From positions 1 to 52,301 of the forward strand of contig DAIDGW010000002.1 in assembly GCA_027452245.1 (NCBI GenBank): 52,301 nt of DNA, given 5' to 3'. Positions 26,195 to 35,095 of this stretch are shown here, piece after piece. Each line of letters starts with the position of its first letter. The first letter of the stretch is position 1. This DNA comes from Acidobacteriaceae bacterium. Lineage in GTDB: Bacteria; Acidobacteriota; Terriglobia; Terriglobales; Acidobacteriaceae. Under the pieces are notes generated by a model. The model was not told the DNA's origin and did no database searches. It was given only the letters and a program-made list of their open reading frames with translations. The position numbers and the translations under genes were made by a program.

Positions 26195-27082
26195 CTAAAG
26201 TTGAACTCCAGCAGTATTGGTCGATCGATATTCCGTGGGGGTCACCTTACAGATTTTCTTGAAAATACGGCAGAAATACGCAGGATCACTATAGCCGCAA
26301 CTGGCGGCAATTTCTTTCAATGTCATCTTGTAATTCTGCAGCATGAATTTCGCCCGGTTTACCCGCACCAGGTTCAGATAATCGTTGAAACGCATAAATC
26401 CTTCTTTGCGGAAGAGCCGGGAGACATGGTTGGGAGCGAGCCGGAAATGATCCGCAATAGTCTCTCGACTGACAGAAGTATGAAAATGTTCCTGCACATA
26501 CAAGCAGATGGATTCGTAGGTGCGAACTGCTTTGCGCGGACTCTGATTATGCGGTGACTTCAGCAATCGCAGGCAGGCGTGCAGCAGCGATTCGGTCAAA
26601 AGCCGCGCCAGAGGCCCTTTCGGGCTGTCGGTTGCCAGCAGTCTAAGCACAGCAAGGATGCTGTGCGTAGGTACGTCATAGCCGCCGTGGACGCTCGCCT
26701 TGACCGCGTTCGAGGGGACCTGCGTGCCTCCCTTGTGCCGCACCAGGCTGATTCCGATCTGCTTTACACCAAAAAGGAATGTCAGTACATCGACATGACC
26801 CGACCAATCTGGTTTGTTCCAGGCATGGTCCGGAACGAACACCGCGTGTCCGCGCACAGGCTTGATCGTTTCCACGCGCCCGTTATGGGCCAGCTCCATC
26901 GTGTGAGAGCCCGCGAGCGGAAGCGATAAACGAGGAAAATTTGTTACGTAAGCAAGCGGCGGAGGGACTGTGGTTCCGTCGGCGAAGTGGACCCGGCGAA
27001 TCCGCGTCTTCCGGAGATAAGTTTCGAGTTCGTGCACAATCAACCGTGCCCCCGGTGCTGGCCCCGAAACGGAGAAGTTCAC
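26195..27082 (-). CDS. AraC-family transcriptional regulator
   Basis: A 295-residue regulator. The N-terminal half is a cupin-like sugar-sensing domain (ARLIVHELETYL ... MELAHNGRVETIKPVRGHAVFVPDHAWNKP). The C-terminal half is a double HTH: VSRETIADHFRLAPNHVSRLFRKEG, then MTLKEIAASCGYSDPAYFCRIFKKICKVTPTEYR, a full match to the AraC/XylS signature. It lies directly upstream of the PTS genes and reads the same way, so it is a good candidate to control them. The 257-base gap allows a separate PTS promoter. Confidence 0.92.
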   Translation of the reverse strand: MNFSVSGPAPGARLIVHELETYLRKTRIRRVHFADGTTVPPPLAYVTNFPRLSLPLAGSHTMELAHNGRVETIKPVRGHAVFVPDHAWNKPDWSGHVDVLTFLFGVKQIGISLVRHKGGTQVPSNAVKASVHGGYDVPTHSILAVLRLLATDSPKGPLARLLTESLLHACLRLLKSPHNQSPRKAVRTYESICLYVQEHFHTSVSRETIADHFRLAPNHVSRLFRKEGFMRFNDYLNLVRVNRAKFMLQNYKMTLKEIAASCGYSDPAYFCRIFKKICKVTPTEYRSTNTAGVQL

Positions 27083-27488
27083 GGAAGGTTACGTTAGTGC
27101 AATTAATGTTAAATGTCTACTATTTCTTTTGAGCAGCACACCGTCCATACTTGCCAGCCGAATCAGGATCATCTGAATGCGAAATCACTGCATGCGTCGT
27201 GGCAGTGAACGCTGTACATATTGCAGGAAAGGGCAAGAAGAGCCGCTGTTTCAGCTAATGCAGATCCTGAATTCGGTTTTGGGAAATGGCAAGCCAGAAG
27301 TAAGCGGGAGAACGCAATGAGTCGTTAGTCCTGCGTCCTGGGCATGCGCGAAGTGCTGATTGCTCAGAGAACGGCGGTTGTTGTTGCCTTTTTCTTAAGC
27401 GTGTTGTCATCCGCGGGTTCGGTTTGGCAGGTTCAATATGGCCTGCATGCTCTAGCGGAAGGTATTCCACTTCTCCATGAGGTGCACA
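27083..27488. other. Divergent intergenic region, no gene seen
   Basis: Separates the leftward AraC gene from the rightward lipoprotein gene. The AraC-proximal 60 bases are AT-rich and could hold its promoter; on the minus strand TAGACA lies 17 bases ahead of a poor -10. Frames crossing the region have no ribosome sites or family similarity. Confidence 0.4.
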
Positions 27489-29510
27489 ATGAGCCGGAGA
27501 ATTCTGGTGTTGTTCGGGTTGTCGCTTGGACTGGCGATCCTGTCCGGGTGCAATGGTATCGACAAACTGCCGGGTTCCAGTAGCGGTTCTCTTTCCGTAC
27601 AAATGGTGCAGGCTCCGCCGGGAGGACTCATGGAGGGGCAAACGGCAGGTATCGTTGCCAATGTCCTGAACGATACTGCAAACGAAGGGGTGACTTGGAG
27701 TTGCGCGCCGGCTGCAGCATGCGGAACGTTTAATCCCACCACGACCGGCTATCAGGTCGGAACCGTCTATACCGCGCCGAAGTCGGGACCAGCCGGCAGT
27801 TTATATCTTCCGGTCACGATCACCGCGACTTCGGTTTCTGACAAGAGCCAGTCCGCCAGTGCAACTACGCTGGTCGGTGTCGCAACCCCGGCTCTGCTGC
27901 AAGGCCAGTATGCTTTCGTGCTCGAAGGGTTCGCGTCCTTCGGAATGGTGGGAAGCATTACCTTGGACGGGAAGGGAAACGTCGTCAGCGGGGAAGGAGA
28001 CGCATCGGCCAATGGTTTCTATAGCACAATTCCTTCGATTACCGGGACCTATACCCTCGACCCCACGGGGCATGGGACGTTAGCACTTAGCCTCAACAAT
28101 ACAGGCTGCTGCGGGACGCTGGCGCAGACTCACTCGATCACGTGTACCTCCGTCTCAAAGAACGCGGTGTGTACACATCTGCTGATCTCGGAGGCCGACC
28201 AATTTAATGGACTAACCATCGGCGGTATCGGCAGCATGGATCTCCAATCAGCTGGTCCGAACTTTACCGCCGCTCAAGTTTCCGGAGGGTACTCATTCAC
28301 GCTGATAGGGTTCAGTTCTGCCGCCGTTAAGTCGTCCGGAGGCTCAGGTTTGAATGGGAGTTGGGGAGGAGTGTTTAGCGCCGACGGCGTGGGCACGATC
28401 ACTAACGGTACCTTTGACACCAGCACCGCAGGCGGGGCCCCCAATTACAGTTCCATTCCATTTACCGGATCCTTCACTCCGCCAGACGCAAATGGCCGCG
28501 GAGTTCTCTCTTTCACCACGAACGGTGGAACCGACTACGCCTATTACATCGTGACACCAGAGGTGTTGCGCATCACCTCTATTTCCAATACGAGCTATGC
28601 AGGCAATACAGGCAGCGCTTACGGTCAAGGTTCGGTAGGTACCACCAATGCCGCCCTAAATGGCAGCTATGTCTTCGGCGATCTCGGCTTCGATGGGAGC
28701 GGTAACGCCATGGGGGCCGCCGGGCAATTCACGGCAGACGGTACAGGCAGCGTAAGCGCAGGGATCATGGATTTGAATGACTCGGGAAATTCCGGGGCAC
28801 TAAGTCTCGGTCTTTCCTGGGAGGGGTCGACCTATTCGATATCAGGAAGTGCGCGCGGCACCATCACTGGACCTTCGGGGCAGACCTATAACATCTATCT
28901 TACCGATCCTAACCTCAACCTTTTCGATCCTAACAGCAGCACCGGAGGCGGCGGAGCGCTGTTCCTTGAGACTGACAACACGTACAGCACAATCGGAATG
29001 CTGGTGCCTCAACCCAAGCCTTCCTCGGCAGCCTTGCAAGGAGCTTATGGATTGATGTTGTCGGATCAGAACAATCCACCGCACTCTGACGGTGGCTTTG
29101 TCGGCGATTTCGTCGTAACTCCTGGCAGCAATTCCTTTGCCGGTGAAGGAGCTTTCCAGGGTCAGGGACAGAACTCGGCCACCTTAGTCGTAGGACCTGT
29201 CGCAGGAACTTTTATCGCTGACAGCAAGAACCCGGGCCGCTTTAGTGGCAATATTTCGACGACCCCCGCTTTCCCGAATGGATCTCTCGCCGGTAACACG
29301 GCGGGTTCGGAGGCAGTGTCCTGTTACCTCGCCAGCCCGAACGAAGGATTCATAGTCGAGACCGATACCGTTGCTCCGGTAACTGGAACTCTAATCGTGC
29401 AAGATCCTCCAACCGGAACGAAGGGAGCGGCGATGCCAGTCCGTACTTCCGCACAGTTCACCGCCGCGCCTGTGGGCTCTGAGCATGGGCATCCCAGGAG
29501 TTCACGATGA
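27489..29510 (+). CDS. Repeat-containing lipoprotein
   Basis: From the ATG at 27489 (GAGGTG just upstream; ATG 27477 is an alternative) the protein is 673 residues. It has a lipoprotein signal (ILVLFGLSLGLAILSGC) with the lipobox Cys in LSGC. An N-terminal Ig-like domain (about 30-125) is followed by four repeats of about 125 residues. Each opens with L-x-G-x-Y-x-F/L and contains G-x-F-x-x-D-G-x-G-x-(V/I), starting near residues 135, 262, 390 and 515. I recognise this as an acidobacterial surface-protein pattern but know no function. It heads a run of five exported-protein genes and is followed 47 bases later by a TonB receptor. Confidence 0.83.
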   Translation: MSRRILVLFGLSLGLAILSGCNGIDKLPGSSSGSLSVQMVQAPPGGLMEGQTAGIVANVLNDTANEGVTWSCAPAAACGTFNPTTTGYQVGTVYTAPKSGPAGSLYLPVTITATSVSDKSQSASATTLVGVATPALLQGQYAFVLEGFASFGMVGSITLDGKGNVVSGEGDASANGFYSTIPSITGTYTLDPTGHGTLALSLNNTGCCGTLAQTHSITCTSVSKNAVCTHLLISEADQFNGLTIGGIGSMDLQSAGPNFTAAQVSGGYSFTLIGFSSAAVKSSGGSGLNGSWGGVFSADGVGTITNGTFDTSTAGGAPNYSSIPFTGSFTPPDANGRGVLSFTTNGGTDYAYYIVTPEVLRITSISNTSYAGNTGSAYGQGSVGTTNAALNGSYVFGDLGFDGSGNAMGAAGQFTADGTGSVSAGIMDLNDSGNSGALSLGLSWEGSTYSISGSARGTITGPSGQTYNIYLTDPNLNLFDPNSSTGGGGALFLETDNTYSTIGMLVPQPKPSSAALQGAYGLMLSDQNNPPHSDGGFVGDFVVTPGSNSFAGEGAFQGQGQNSATLVVGPVAGTFIADSKNPGRFSGNISTTPAFPNGSLAGNTAGSEAVSCYLASPNEGFIVETDTVAPVTGTLIVQDPPTGTKGAAMPVRTSAQFTAAPVGSEHGHPRSSR

Positions 29511-29557
29511 CGGCCGTTCGCATCGCCCGCGTTAGCCAAAATCTCAGGAGGACGTCA

Positions 29558-32500
29558 ATGACAGCTTCGTCAAGCTTCAGAACAGATGACCGTCTCGTAA
29601 GCAGCCGAGTTCTGGTCGTTTTTGCATTGGCTGCGTGCCTCCTGCTGCTCATGTTCCCGGTGGGTGCAAGCGCGCAGGAATTCCGCGCTACCCTGACGGG
29701 TCAGGTGACCGACCCATCAGGCGCGGTCATTCCCAACGCGACGGTTACCGCGACCAACACGCAGACTGGTTCGCTATACACAGCCAAGACAAGCAATGCT
29801 GGCGTCTACTACATCCCGTATGTCATTCCCGGTGTTTATCGCGTGGAAGCGAGCGCAGACGGTTTTAAGACACTGGTTCAGGAAGCCGTGACGCTGCTCG
29901 CCGGAAAATATTTCGGCCAGAACTTTACTCTGCAGATTGGAACCACGTCCGAGAAGATTGAAGTCACCGCCGCACCTCCTACGATCGAAACCGCTAATGG
30001 ATCGGGAGGCACGATTCTCGATCAGAAGACGATCGAGAACGTTCCAGTTCTGGGAAACCAGGTGTACAACCTGATCGCCACTACTCCTGGCAGCCAGTTC
30101 ACTGGAAGTTCTCAGGGGAGAAGTTGGGACAACGACAATGCCTACATTATAGGCGGGGGTGTCGATCCTACTGGACAAGACAATACAGGGAATTCGGGCG
30201 GATTCAACCAATTCACTCTCAACGGTACCAACATCACCCAGCAAATCAGTTACGGCAATCAAGGTGCGGGCACTTGGGACGTTTCGCCTACGCTGGACTC
30301 TATCCAGGAAGTTAACGTGATGACCAATACCTATGATGCGCGCTATGGACGCACCACGGGCGGCACGGTCAATGTGGTCACCAAGAATGGGACCAATGAT
30401 TTTCACGGAGAGGCATTCGAATTCTATAAAGATGGCGGTCTGTTCGATGCCAACACGATGGATAACGTCTTTATTTCTGGTCTGCCGACGCAGCAACAGG
30501 TCGAAAATCAGTTTGGGGGAAACTTTGGCGGCCCGATCATCAAAAACAAAGTCTGGTTTTTCTACAGCTTTGAAGGTTACCGGCAATCCATCTATGGGAC
30601 CTTGACAGGCAATCTGCCTCCCGCATACTTACGTCCTGGGTATAACGGGAATTCCGGAGTTGATTTCGGCCTCATTAAGAAGTTGGATCCCGGCGGCGCT
30701 AATGACCCTTATGTCAAATATGGCCTCACCCTCTTTCAACCCGGGGACAGTACGAACACCAGTAATCCGAACAATGCTGTGTGCGGCCAGTTCTCATCGA
30801 GTCCAGGTGCCCCGGCCAGTGTCTGCGGGGATGGCACAAACATCATCAACAATGTAAACGCTTTCAGCGGGGGAACTAACGGCGGTGCCCTGATTCCAGG
30901 CTCCCGGATCAACAACACCGCCATGCTCATGTTGAAGTCCGGCTACATTCCTCTGCCGAACGTGGGCGGAGCTCAGAATTATGTTGGCGGCTTCGGCGAG
31001 CCTGCCAATTATTTCGCGGTGACGCCCGACTATACCAATTACGACCAGCACATGTTTCGGGTGGACTACAACACAAGCGATAAGACGAAGTGGTACAGCT
31101 TCTTCGGAATGCAGCGCGGACATGAAAACCGAAACCAGAACGGTTTACCGGGGCTTCTCGCGCATGGAGTGTTTTTCAGCCGCGAAAGTTACACGGCAAC
31201 CCAGGACATGACGCATACGTTTTCACCAACTTTCCTGGGTGATTTCAAACTGTCGATGAGCCGTCTCCAAAACTCGAATCAGGATGGCATCCTTTCCGCA
31301 GGCAAGCCCGGGAGTACGATCGGAATCCACATTACACCTCCTCCGGTGACCAGCCTCAACACAGTGCCTGAAGTCTGGGTCAATGGTTTTCCAGATCCGA
31401 ACAGTAGCGGTGACGGGCCAATCTTCGGCAATTCGGATGATCTGGAGGCCTCGACTAATATCGAGTTCGATACGGATTTCACCAAGGAGAAAGGGGCTCA
31501 CGATCTTCACTTCGGCGGCGGCATCTTTTACTACACGTACGGAAACCCTATCAACGGCACGGTCACCAATAATGCCAATGGCTCATTCACCTTCAGTGGG
31601 CAGTGGACGCAGTTCGATCCGCTCAATTCGAACTGTTACATGCCAAGCAGTCAAGGTCTGACGCCCAATGCGGGTTGCAGTGGAACCTATGCGCCGAATG
31701 GTTCCGGTTGGGCGGACTTCCTGCTCGGGTTGCCGAGCAGCGGCAACGTGAATTGGAATGACTCGCTATTCGACTATCAACCGGTGTGGAATCTTTATTT
31801 CCAGGATGACTGGAGAATTACTCATCACCTTACGATAAACCTCGGACTGCGTTATGACGTGCAGATGGGCCTGAAGGAGCGCTACAACGAGTTACCTCGA
31901 GGTTTCTGCGAAACTTGCGTTAATCCCATCACTTATGACGGCTCTTACCAGGCAAATATAGCGAATGCTGCCAATGTTGCGGCATGGAAGGCGGCCGGGG
32001 TCAACACAGCCGCTATGTCGCACGTCTTAGGTACAATCGCGCCGGCCGGAATTAATGGTGCGCCCCGCAACGCCTATAACACCGATTGGAGCAACATCGC
32101 TCCCCGCATAGGTTTTGCCTGGGCGCTTAATCCGAATACCGTAATTCGCGGCGGATGGGGCTTCTTCTATGGCGGTGGCCTGGAGGGTGGGTCGCCCATC
32201 GGGTACCAGCAACAGACAAATTATTTGGCTTCGACCGATGGCAGCGCTGACCCGAATCAGGGCGGAGCAACCCCAGGGACGCTTGCGGCGGGGCCGTACG
32301 GCAAAGGCGTTCCGTTCCCGGCGAGTGCCGAATATCCCCTAGGGCTACTGCCTCCTGTGGGATCCCAAGGTCTTCCGCTGGCTGGCGTGGGTACCGGCGG
32401 GTTACAGGTAGACAGCCCGCAGCGGAAGATTCCCCGCACACAAATGGTGTCGGCTGGCGTGCAGCACGCACTCCCTGGAGACACCGCGCTCGACATACAT

Positions 32501-33526
32501 TTCGCCGGTAACTATACTGACCGGCTTCGTGCGACGCTGTGGAATAACGGAATTATCAATTACGCGCAGTTGCAATACGCGCTGGCTCCCGGAAGCAGCG
32601 TCTATAGCCAATTGTTGCCGAATCCGTACTATGGCGTCTTTTCCATGTCGTTCCCCGGTGGTTGCGGGCAGTCGCCTACGATTCCTGCGCTCGCGCTATT
32701 ACTGCCATGGTCACAGTATTGCGGATTCAACCATGCGCCTCCGGTGGGCATTTACAACGCACCCATCGGCAAGAATTGGTACAACGCGTTGGAGGCCAAA
32801 CTTACCAAACGCACTTCTCATGGGTTGACCATGAATTTGGCCTACACGTGGTCGAAGAATATGGACGGCAGTGGATACCAGAATGGATATCCCTATCAGG
32901 ATGCAAACGAAGTCCACTGGATTTCAGCTTTCGACCGCACTAGCGTTTTCGCTTTCACAGGGGTGTACGACGTACCCGTCGGGAAGGGGCGAACCTTCCT
33001 CCCTGCTCCACCAAAAGTCGTCGATTATGCAATTGGAGGATGGTCGCTGGGATGGTCGTTCGGTGCGCAGAGTGGCACGCCGCTTAGTGTCAATAATGGA
33101 TTCAACTACAGTTGCCCGTTCACATCGCCGACCGGTACCTCTGTCAGGCAGTGGCTGAATCCACAGCTGACGTCTTCGAGTTGCTTCAGCAGCGTACCGC
33201 ATATCGGCGGCTCGCCCTATACCTACAACACGACCCCGGGCTACATCGCGGCGGTGCGGACCTACACCGTGCCGGATCTCGATCTGTCACTGCAGAAGAC
33301 CTTCAAAATTACAGAGCGATTCAACTTCTCTCTGCGTGGAGAAGCATTCAATGCGTTGAACTCGGTGTTGCTCGGTGGCCCGGACAACACTCCCACCGAC
33401 GGACCAGCGAGTCTGTTCTATAACACCACCACGAAGAAATCCTACTGGACAGGATTTGGCACGGTTGGACCGAACCAGCAGAACTTCCCCAGGAGCCTGC
33501 GGGTTTCAGGAAAGATCACTTTCTGA
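29558..33526 (+). CDS. Oar-like TonB-dependent receptor, large
   Basis: The ATG at 29558 has AGGAGG six bases upstream and is preferred to the in-frame ATG at 29507, which overlaps the preceding stop. The 1322-residue protein has a signal segment (VLVVFALAACLLLLMFPVGASAQ) and a carboxypeptidase-regulatory-like domain (LTGQVTDPSGAVIPNATVTA ... GVYRVEASADGFK). A plug region (VPVLGNQVYNLIATTPG, IQEVNVMTNTYDARYGRTTG) precedes a barrel ending ...FPRSLRVSGKITF with a terminal Phe. Many Asn/Gly-rich extracellular loops account for the length. It is a second receptor of the same class as the one at 16965 but clearly divergent, set among exported hydrolases, so its cargo may be their products. Confidence 0.92.
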   Translation: MTASSSFRTDDRLVSSRVLVVFALAACLLLLMFPVGASAQEFRATLTGQVTDPSGAVIPNATVTATNTQTGSLYTAKTSNAGVYYIPYVIPGVYRVEASADGFKTLVQEAVTLLAGKYFGQNFTLQIGTTSEKIEVTAAPPTIETANGSGGTILDQKTIENVPVLGNQVYNLIATTPGSQFTGSSQGRSWDNDNAYIIGGGVDPTGQDNTGNSGGFNQFTLNGTNITQQISYGNQGAGTWDVSPTLDSIQEVNVMTNTYDARYGRTTGGTVNVVTKNGTNDFHGEAFEFYKDGGLFDANTMDNVFISGLPTQQQVENQFGGNFGGPIIKNKVWFFYSFEGYRQSIYGTLTGNLPPAYLRPGYNGNSGVDFGLIKKLDPGGANDPYVKYGLTLFQPGDSTNTSNPNNAVCGQFSSSPGAPASVCGDGTNIINNVNAFSGGTNGGALIPGSRINNTAMLMLKSGYIPLPNVGGAQNYVGGFGEPANYFAVTPDYTNYDQHMFRVDYNTSDKTKWYSFFGMQRGHENRNQNGLPGLLAHGVFFSRESYTATQDMTHTFSPTFLGDFKLSMSRLQNSNQDGILSAGKPGSTIGIHITPPPVTSLNTVPEVWVNGFPDPNSSGDGPIFGNSDDLEASTNIEFDTDFTKEKGAHDLHFGGGIFYYTYGNPINGTVTNNANGSFTFSGQWTQFDPLNSNCYMPSSQGLTPNAGCSGTYAPNGSGWADFLLGLPSSGNVNWNDSLFDYQPVWNLYFQDDWRITHHLTINLGLRYDVQMGLKERYNELPRGFCETCVNPITYDGSYQANIANAANVAAWKAAGVNTAAMSHVLGTIAPAGINGAPRNAYNTDWSNIAPRIGFAWALNPNTVIRGGWGFFYGGGLEGGSPIGYQQQTNYLASTDGSADPNQGGATPGTLAAGPYGKGVPFPASAEYPLGLLPPVGSQGLPLAGVGTGGLQVDSPQRKIPRTQMVSAGVQHALPGDTALDIHFAGNYTDRLRATLWNNGIINYAQLQYALAPGSSVYSQLLPNPYYGVFSMSFPGGCGQSPTIPALALLLPWSQYCGFNHAPPVGIYNAPIGKNWYNALEAKLTKRTSHGLTMNLAYTWSKNMDGSGYQNGYPYQDANEVHWISAFDRTSVFAFTGVYDVPVGKGRTFLPAPPKVVDYAIGGWSLGWSFGAQSGTPLSVNNGFNYSCPFTSPTGTSVRQWLNPQLTSSSCFSSVPHIGGSPYTYNTTPGYIAAVRTYTVPDLDLSLQKTFKITERFNFSLRGEAFNALNSVLLGGPDNTPTDGPASLFYNTTTKKSYWTGFGTVGPNQQNFPRSLRVSGKITF

Positions 33527-33604
33527 TGCGAGCTGCGGATCGCGGAACGGAGCGCCAGTATGTGTGACGTGCAACTTCGAGTTGGAAGCAAAACAGGAGG
33601 AACA

Positions 33605-34951
33605 ATGACAATACAAAAATCCTGGCTGGTGGTCGCAGCGTCATACATGGCCATGCTTGTAGCCCTCCTATTTCTGGCAATACCTTCGCGTGCGCAAAAT
33701 TTGCAGCTCGATCTTTCCTCGAAATCAGGTCTCTGTGGCGGCCAGCAGTGCTTCAACGTGGCTGGCCTGTTCACCACGGGGACGAAGTTCCTGGGCACAA
33801 CCGGTATGGACAATGGCAATAACTGCACGCCGACCGCGCCCTATACGAATTGTCCGGATGCATACTCTTCCACTCAGTTGGGATTGTCTTCGACGAATCC
33901 GCCGACGCTGACTCCGGCGTCACTCGGCCTCCCATTTACTTTCGGAACTGTAAATACGACGAGCTGTGGTCCTTCGACGAGTAGTGTGTGTATTCAGGAT
34001 GTGGTGAACTACACGACCAGTGGAGTTGTAATTACGCTCGCCCCCGCCGATCAGACGATTTATTCCACAATGATCCTTCTCGGTACGGCTGTGAATGGAA
34101 GCCATTCCGCAAGTATTACTGCTACTTACACCGACAGTACAACCAACGTTTTTACCCAGACATTAAGTGATTGGTGTGGATTCGGAGGTAATTCCCACGA
34201 ATCGATCGCGGTTGGCGGAATCAACCGCATCAACGCGGACGGCACCCTGAACGGCGCAAACTGCAATTTGTATGCATATACCCTCCCCCTTGACTACACA
34301 AGAAACCTGCAAAGCATCACTCTGACCGACCTCGATGGTTCAGGCGATTCCTTTGCCACCGCAGTTACACTGAAACCGCCGAGCTACACCATTGATGGTG
34401 GTACAGCACATCCAACCTCCGTTGCTCCGGGCGCGAGCGCAACCGCAACGGTTACGGTCAACCCGCAACCTGGTTATAGCGGAACAATTGCCCTAACCTG
34501 CACCATCAGTCCGTCGATCGGAACCACGTTCGCAACAACTGCGCCGACCTGCACTCTGAACCCCAATTCAGTCACGGTGACCACAACAGAGAGTTCGGCC
34601 CCGACCACGAGTCTGACGTTTACAGCCTCGACCCCGGCTCAATCGCAGTTGCATCAGCGCCGCAACATCTTCTACTACGCGTTCTGGCTGGTCCCGGGCC
34701 TAGCGTTGACCGGGCTTCCTTTCGGTTCTCGGAAGGTGCGACGGAAATGGCTGCCGGGCCTGCTGCTTGCAGTGCTTTTCTATGCGATCCTGTCTTCCTC
34801 GGGCTGCGTCAGTTCCAAACAGTTGGGCAACGTCGGGACTCCGCCAGGACAATACACGGTGACTATTACCGGCATGGATGAGAAAGGTCTAACACAAGCC
34901 AGCAATCCGAGTGGCACCTCGAACACCGTCGTTTTGACAGTTACCCAGTAA
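33605..34951 (+). CDS. Exported protein with shared SDW module and C-terminal TM-Cys tail
   Basis: The ATG at 33605 lies five bases after AGGAGG; the resulting 448-residue protein starts with a signal peptide ending SRAQ. Residues about 30-255 contain a beta-rich module with TYTDSTTNVFTQTLSDW, ESIAVGG and LYAYTLPLDYTRNLQSI, resembling parts of the protease at 35096 and the mannosidase at 39106. An Ig-like stretch (about 260-350) rich in Thr and Ser follows. The C-terminus has two hydrophobic segments (357-376 and about 383-400), a Cys at 401 and a tail GTPPGQYTVTITGMDEKG, like that of the protease. No enzymatic motif is seen; function unknown. Confidence 0.82.
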   Translation: MTIQKSWLVVAASYMAMLVALLFLAIPSRAQNLQLDLSSKSGLCGGQQCFNVAGLFTTGTKFLGTTGMDNGNNCTPTAPYTNCPDAYSSTQLGLSSTNPPTLTPASLGLPFTFGTVNTTSCGPSTSSVCIQDVVNYTTSGVVITLAPADQTIYSTMILLGTAVNGSHSASITATYTDSTTNVFTQTLSDWCGFGGNSHESIAVGGINRINADGTLNGANCNLYAYTLPLDYTRNLQSITLTDLDGSGDSFATAVTLKPPSYTIDGGTAHPTSVAPGASATATVTVNPQPGYSGTIALTCTISPSIGTTFATTAPTCTLNPNSVTVTTTESSAPTTSLTFTASTPAQSQLHQRRNIFYYAFWLVPGLALTGLPFGSRKVRRKWLPGLLLAVLFYAILSSSGCVSSKQLGNVGTPPGQYTVTITGMDEKGLTQASNPSGTSNTVVLTVTQ

Positions 34952-34969
34952 TGTCGCTGATCACTTAGA

Positions 34970-34997
34970 GGATGGCGACGCGGAAGCTTCGCCATCC
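34970..34997 (+). terminator. Stem-loop after the gene at 33605
   Basis: GGATGGCGA and TCGCCATCC pair perfectly over 9 bp with a 10-base loop, 18 bases after the stop codon. No U-run follows, so it may be a weak or factor-assisted terminator or an mRNA-stabilising hairpin within the operon. Confidence 0.45.
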
Positions 34998-35095
34998 AAC
35001 CTTGACTTCGGCGAGTGAGCCCTATGGGTTCCTGGCCCGGGACGCGTTCGTCCGCCTGTAGACCGTGATTCACAGAATCCATCGAGCACTCGACC

